DNA of 64,000 nucleotides from the NCBI GenBank assembly GCA_022695795.1, contig MU404074.1, forward strand, positions 186,001-250,000, read 5' to 3'. How positions within the stretch are numbered: the first letter of the stretch is position 1; every line of letters begins with the position of its first letter. The position numbers and the translations under genes were made by a program. Source of the stretch: Biscogniauxia marginata. Lineage: Eukaryota; Ascomycota; Sordariomycetes; Xylariales; Xylariaceae. Below the pieces are notes generated by a model. That model was given only the letters and a program-made list of their open reading frames with translations, searched no databases and was not told where the DNA came from. Shown in pieces: positions 58,416-64,000 of this stretch.

Positions 58416-60802
58416 ACCCCTGACGACGACGTACCTACCCATGTACCGGTTTTCAATATCCCCGAGCCATCTTCCCACGCCCCTTTTCTTTCCCTTCCCC
58501 ATCTCATCCAAATCCCCTCCCCCCCGGGGAAAATTAAATAATTTTTTCTTCCTTAACCTGATCGATCCTTACGTACCTACATACCCTGTAATCGACATGC
58601 TTATCACGTCGTCGGTCGTCGGTTGTCGGGGGGGAAGAAGGCGGGTTGCTAGGATCGCTCGCGAACGCGAGCTTTACCTACCTGCTCCGAACAAATCTCG
58701 GTCATAATGAGAAATGAGAAACCCAAAAGAGAATAAAAACCGCCCCTTTTTAATTAGGAAAATGGATGGTAGCAACAACAACAACATCAATCTTCCCAAA
58801 AGCGAAAGCGAACGATCGTCGTCCACGATTCGCGATTGCGGCACGACATGGCAAGGCTGTGTGTGCATGCATGTGCGTGTGTGCTTCTCTAGTATATAAA
58901 TGAATGCAGGGGGGTGGATATTTTATATATACCTTATCGTTGTCCAGTAGCAGCGAAAGAAAGCCAATGGATTTTCTCCCTCTTTTCCCATATTTTCATT
59001 CTATAGCGGGTCCCCCCCCCCTTGTTTTTGCGTAACGAATGTTTAAACTATGGTACCGAATAAGAAGTCGTTGTGGTGTAAGAGTTAAGGTGCTGGGCAT
59101 GGGAAAAGGGGGAGGGGGCAATTGCTCTCAGCCAGCAAAGGTATAAGCGGGCGATAAGTATTCTCACCCGGAGCAAAGAGGGAGAAGGAAAAAAGGAACA
59201 TGTAATAAGTCACGATGGTACGCGCGTCAGTATGACGGCGGGTAAACAGGGATAATGTAACTGTTTAAGTGCTATTTGGGTATTGTAAAATGCGTTCGTA
59301 AATTTTGGAAGAGAGAAAAATGACCAACAAGCGACAAAAGCAGTAGTACAATGTTGTGATATCTCCCATGTCCCAAGTTCCCAGAATCCCCCGTCATTCC
59401 CAATGATCCGTCCCTTCCGTCCAGTGTGATGCGAAAGCAAAGAGCGAGAAACCAAAAAGCAATCCACCTCGCTAATATAAACATGTTAACTCCACCGCGA
59501 AAAGAGATAGGTATCTGTTTTCCCCTATGCACGAGTAAAACAAGGTATCCGTCACCATCAGCCCACCTTGCCTGCCCCGAGGCCGACCTCCCATTGCCGA
59601 ATTGACCGATGTCTGCGACCGTGTCTCCCTCGCCCTCTCGCAACTCGTAGGCTAAGCCGTGAAACAAGGTTATCCCATTCGTAGATGCCGACTCGAATAC
59701 CCAGCTGAAATGACGTGACAGTGAGAGCGGATCTGCCAGCCAGATTGCCTACCCCGATCAAGCATGCATTTGGGCGCAAAGAGGGGAAAGGGGGTAGACG
59801 ACAAGGCTCCACCTGGAAGGCAAGGCGAAGACAGGTAGCATTCGGGTGAACGAAACCCAAGAAGGGAAGAAAAAAAAAGAGAGATCCGTAGCGCCGATGG
59901 TAATCCGTCCTTGCAAGTTTGCGCCCTCCCAGCGATTACAGGCCCAGAGAAATGTCATGTAAGAATGCCTGCCGTACGATCGATAAATAAAAATTGACAG
60001 ATGCCCCCTGTGATGATCACCATGAAAGAAAGGGGGCGAAAAAAGTAAAAAGTGAAAAAAACTCCGGCTCGATCCAATTTTTTTTTACCCCCCAGCGGAA
60101 AAAGTGATAAAAACAATGTGGTACAAGGATAGTAACGAAAGCCATAAATCGTGTGCGTATGCGGCGAATAAAACGTCAATATGTGTGGTTGTGTTTGCGA
60201 GGATACGTCGAGTAAGCGAAGGAAGCCCATACCCGGGAAAGGCGGAGGATCGGCGGGCAGTCGAAGGGGCGGTAAGAGGATGAACGATAGGAGTGTCACT
60301 GGTTCGTTGCAGCGCAGTGTAGCGCGGCATGCAGGGCCAAGAGGGCATGGTACTATCAGGAACAGCAAGCTCACCACGCATCCGTCTCACCATTCAGCCT
60401 TGCATGCGGGGCAACACGTAAGAGAGAGAGGCCATGAGAGCGGAAGATAGTTGAACACCCCACGGAAAGGGGGGTATACCGAGGGAGTAAAGATTGGCAA
60501 ACTGAGGTTCGCTCTCGAAATCTGATGATGATAATCCTCAACGACGGTACGTGTCTGCAGGAGTTCCTACTTGTATTTGCCGCTGAAACAAAAAAGAAAA
60601 AAAGAAAGAACGCAGGTGGAACCGTATTTCGGACATCTCCCCGGCTATTCATTCTGAAAAGGATTGGGTGGCCAAGTAATGTGCTGGTAATTGGTGGCGC
60701 TGGCAAAGGTTGCACCGTCGTGGACAGTGACAGACGAGAGTGCAGACGGTGTTCTAGAACTGGCTCGTGGCTTGCAGCAGCCAGGAGGACTTCAGCTCCC
60801 CT

Positions 60803-60928
60803 CTAATTGGGGCACCTCGGGCAACAATCCCAGTTGGTTCCGCAGTAGTCGTGAGTGCCGAAGTCGACCGCCTTGCAACAAAATGTGCAGCAGTTGTTCA
60901 CGAGAGGCTGGTGCTCCTTGACGGCCAT
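60803..60928 (-). CDS. 41-residue protein with eight cysteines
   Basis: On the minus strand, an ATG in an excellent fungal context (CGTCACAATGGCCG) opens a 41-codon frame. It begins MAVKEHQPLVNN, has cysteines at 13, 14, 17, 18, 29, 35, 36 and 39 (CC-x2-CC-x10-C-x5-CC-x2-C), and ends CPRCPN. CTFC and CPRC are CxxC pairs that could bind a metal, with His26 between them; disulfides are an alternative. There is no signal peptide, which favours metal binding over secretion. Upstream lies a TATATATA element (about 60972-60980) and, farther out, TATAAA at 61231-61236, followed by a CA-rich leader typical of highly expressed fungal genes. The frame is open upstream to 61063, but that part is simple CA-repeat coding. 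The function is not known to me. Confidence 0.6.
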   Translation of the reverse strand: MAVKEHQPLVNNCCTFCCKAVDFGTHDYCGTNWDCCPRCPN

Positions 60929-60971
60929 TGTGACGACCAGCGTTGAAGGTTTCGAGCGTGGGTGGGCGTAG

Positions 60972-61236
60972 TATATATATAGGGGTGTGCGTGTGTGTGT
61001 GTGTGTATGATATGCCTGTAGGATGCGTGTAATATGTATGCAATGTGTCGAGAGGGAGCACACTTGTGAGGAGTGTCCGAGTTGATATGGTTCTCAGTGT
61101 TGGTGGTTATAAGAGGAAATGTAAGGAGACAAGTGATTGTTGAAATACTTCTGAAAGCTGTGTAGATTTGAATGGTGCGAGGCGATGGTGGCTTGGAAAG
61201 CAGGACGGGCAAACCTGGGATGGCACCAACTTTATA
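60972..61236 (-). promoter_or_regulatory. Probable promoter and leader of the cysteine-rich protein gene
   Basis: Minus-strand order: TATAAA (61231-61236), then about 200 bases of C/A-rich leader containing TTCAAATCTACACAGC and TTCAACAATCACTTG. A CA dinucleotide repeat follows (60991-61006, read GT on plus), then a second TATATATA (about 60972-60980) some 45-50 bases before the ATG. The farther TATA plus the leader looks like the main start; the nearer one could serve a short-leader transcript. Confidence 0.4.
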
Positions 61237-64000
61237 TCTGCCCGTTCATTGGGATGCCTAGTGAAAGCTAGATAGAGAGAGGATGGGTTGACAGGACGAG
61301 GCGCTCCGCTGTCAGGTCAGACCAGGGGACCAGGGGTATGAGAATAAGGCAGGAATAGGAGAGTGGACAGAAGGGGAGGGGGGGAAGAGAGAGAGAAAAA
61401 AAAGATATTCACTAGAATAATAAAAGCGATAAATTGTGAGGTACAGTACATATGTAGGTACCACAAGCGCAAGAGGTACGTGCATAGTGCCCAGACTACT
61501 TAGTGAGCTGAAGTATTCAAAAAATAAAAAATAAAAATAAAAAAGGAGCACGGAGCAGTTGCACATTCACATTAGCTCCAGCATAAGGCCCAGAATAAGG
61601 GAGACCTGGACGATGATACCTTCAACGTTACCTACTCCGTATACTCCGTAGATCCGGTTGCAATGCAGCGGTGTGGCACGATTGGGTCACGAGGTCTCGG
61701 GCGTTTGGGGGTTCGTGAAAGATTGGATTGAGGTCAAGAAGTAGTTGGTACGTGGGAAATTGTCTCTTTCGAGTTTACCAAGTGTCTGGGTTGGCATGTT
61801 CTCTACGCCGTGACCAATCAAGGCCGAGGTCATCTGTGATATTGGGCTTGGTCTTCACCCAGGACCTGTCTGTAAACCCTAGCAGGCCAAGGGAAGAAAA
61901 TTCAGTGAAAAGGGATATAAAAAACTATCTGGACAGGGGGGGAGGGGGATAAAAAAGAAAAGAATATACCTCAAGGTTCTGCTTACCTACCTACATATGT
62001 ACCGTAGCTAACCTACCTTACGTTTGATTTACTAGTGTACGGCTACTAGTCTGGATAGAGCTTGTAACGGAGGGGCAATCCACAGAGGGGTTAAGGGCAA
62101 CTAGGTAGGCATGGTAGGGTTCTAGGTAGTATAGTCAGTCGCCTACAACTTGCCTAAAACAACCTAGTCCAGCGAGAGCGGGGTGGCCAGCGAGGGGAAA
62201 CCCAGAGGGGGTTAAAGACCCAACCAAGAGGGCCGCAGCAGGCATTGAAGGAAGACAGAGAGGAGGAATAAGGCTGAGCAGGCTGCATGTTACCTCAGGT
62301 ATGTTTAGACACGATAGAGTAGTAAACGATGTGTCATGTACCTGGTTACGTACCTACGTTAGCTTTTATAGGTATCATATATGTATGTGTGTAAGAGATG
62401 CGTGCACCTCAATGTGCATGTGAGAGAGACGATACCAACTTGGGTAACCATCAACAGCACTATATATATATTTGCTGCGTGTGAGACCAGAAGGAGTCTT
62501 GAAACGCGTACTTCAAAAGGTCAGGTGATGATTACATTGCCTTGCAGCACACACTCCAGCCTGTATAGCCTCGGGAGTTCTGTGGAGGCGTTCGTTATCT
62601 TCGTCGTAATGATGGTAGTCGACATGACAACAGAAGCTCACGGTGCAGCTAGGTAGGTGCATTAGCCGTATTGCCATCTTCCCCCCTACAGCCATCTCTC
62701 TGGAGGAGGCATTTCCTAATTTAGTCACCAGGACGGGTCCTGGCAGCGTTGGGAGAGGGGTCGGTAGACTCGCCATGTCAAAGTGTATGAGAGCCGTTGT
62801 CAGGGGTCCCGTCAGTATCCCGGGTTAGTTGCCCTCTCGCCGACACCCGTGCGTTGCGATGTTTTGGTGTATCACGGCGGCGAACCTCGGTGTGCATCAA
62901 ATACATATGTTTCCATGTATGCGGGAAAATCCTTCGCCCTATCGCAGGTGGTGAAAGCAGCCACACGGCCACCAATTGGCATGCAATCGGGGCTTGATTA
63001 GTTAAGTGATTTGCCGCTTGCATATCGTGGAAGGCAGTCAGCGGCCTGCATCGCAGAAGAGAGCCCCATCTGTCCGAGACGGGAAGAGACGGAGACAGAG
63101 CAGAGACAGAGCGCACGGCAACTCAGGCGGAGGAGGTGTCTGTGTATCGCTGTCATACGCCGAACGCAGGCCTTACATCAGCTGATGAGAGCTATCATAT
63201 ATGCAATGCTATCCTGTCAGCACAAATATAGATAGCTACCTAAGGTTAACAATGTTTACCGTGTTGGCCTTCGGTTCAGATACTACGTAAACAGCATATC
63301 AATTTAGGATGCTCGACGACGAGCACGTGGGCGGCGGGACCTAGTTTGGGACGGCTGGCGGACGGCGAGCGGACTGGGCGGCACGCTGCATGGGGATGGG
63401 ATCCGGCAAGAATGCTACGGGTATTCTAGGTACGCCGCCCAAGACTTATCTCCTAGCTGGCTTGGCTCGGTTCCATCGGCACTCCCATCTTGAAAAGGCC
63501 AGGTCCATTCACTCTCGCGATGCACTGGCCCTCACCGATTCTAAAGTAGGTAGGTAAGTATCAAGAGGGCTGAGTCGGGTTTCCCTGTGAGCTATCGACT
63601 TCTGCCCATCGGCTTTAGCAAAGCTGCATATGATTAGTCAAGCTGCCGATGTTCGTATCGAGCCGCGCAGAAGGTCCCTCCGACGATCGTCCGGAAAAAG
63701 AAACGTCTAAGGGTTCTTGGGTCCCTTCGAGCTGGGCGTTGCCCGCGGCGGGCTCGAACGAGCTAAGCTAGGCATTCCGCGTACTTTCAACTCCCCGCCC
63801 TGCTTCTGACGTGAGGTGATATTTAGTCTTGTCACGCTAAACTTCAACGTCGTATCCTTCGTCCCGTTCCATCCGCTACACCATCTTAGACCATCTCAGC
63901 GGTAGTGCGATAATAAGTGGCTCATCCGAGCCTAGCAACAGCAAGGCGAAGAAAGGTCTAGAGTCCACCCAGGACTACATGAAGGCGGTCACTGATCGGA
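61237..64000. other. Intergenic / right-end region
   Basis: No supported gene. A-rich runs occur near 61396-61407 and 61519-61543, a TATATATA near 62461-62470, CTACCTACC tracts near 61985-62020, and GC-rich mixed sequence from 63300 to the end that could be the upstream region of a gene beyond the window. Short frames on both strands (62381-63235) overlap and lack motifs. Confidence 0.45.

Larger units (their letters stand above)
54362..60802. other. Long non-coding-looking region with simple-sequence tracts
   Basis: About 6.4 kb with no gene I can support. Overlapping frames at 54551-55069 (-) and 54826-55383 (+) compete with each other and lack motifs. Contents include a hairpin at 57160-57190, a run of eight G near 57470, T16 near 57850, TTGCG units near 57884, AACCT repeats at 58396-58415, CTACCTACC tracts (58110-58440), an 11-C run near 59010 and several CT-rich stretches. 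The density of pyrimidine-rich and CTACC tracts from 58.1 to 60.7 kb resembles long fungal UTR/promoter sequence. Confidence 0.5.

Noticed and set aside
60929..61063. Longer version of the cysteine-rich protein starting at 61063
   Set aside because: The extra 45 codons mostly translate a CA repeat and TATA region; the start at 60928 has a far better context.

Overview
The window is nuclear DNA of a filamentous ascomycete (Pezizomycotina, most likely a Sordariomycete). Protein-coding genes are split by short GT-AG introns (about 45-250 bp) with branch sites of the CTAAC/CTAAT kind. Start codons sit in CACCATGG/CACAATGG-type contexts. Several families are typical of these fungi: KRE2-type mannosyltransferase, Zn2Cys6 regulator, rhodopsin-like (Pth11-related) membrane protein and Upc2-like factor. 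There is no operon structure and no bacterial signal. I saw no tRNA, rRNA, CRISPR array or intact transposon.

Layout. From 1 to 26.5 kb is a fairly GC-rich, mostly housekeeping stretch: arrestin-like protein (+), RNA polymerase III subunit RPC5/Rpc37 (+), mRNA-decay factor PAT1 (-), GT15 alpha-1,2-mannosyltransferase (+), mitochondrial ribosomal protein S12 (-), a short/branched-chain acyl-CoA dehydrogenase (+), a probable broken membrane-protein gene, a small beta-trefoil-like protein (+) and a MYND zinc-finger protein (+). From 27 to 51 kb the DNA becomes AT-richer and gene-sparse with an accessory character: an Ifi-6-16 (ISG12-like) gene with reading-frame problems, a Zn2Cys6 regulator (-), an unrecognised acidic protein (-), a conserved fungal protein of unknown function (+), a FAD2-type fatty-acid desaturase with six exons (+), a rhodopsin-domain membrane protein (-) and a class III aminotransferase (+). 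At 52.4-54.4 kb the exocyst gene EXO70 (+) marks a return to core genome. The last 9.6 kb (54.4-64 kb) holds almost no convincing coding sequence except a 41-residue protein with eight cysteines on the minus strand at 60.8 kb, which has its own TATA elements and a long CA-rich leader.

How the genes relate. RPC5, PAT1, mannosyltransferase, S12, acyl-CoA dehydrogenase and EXO70 are unrelated core functions (Pol III transcription, mRNA turnover, Golgi glycosylation, mitochondrial translation, branched-chain/fatty acid oxidation, polarised exocytosis). The desaturase, membrane receptor-like protein, aminotransferase and Zn2Cys6 regulator share one AT-rich block and could be a loose metabolic neighbourhood. 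No polyketide synthase, NRPS or terpene synthase is present, so a biosynthetic cluster is only a hypothesis. Exon structures were derived by joining reading frames at GT/AG sites by eye. Functions rest on recognised family motifs, not on database searches.
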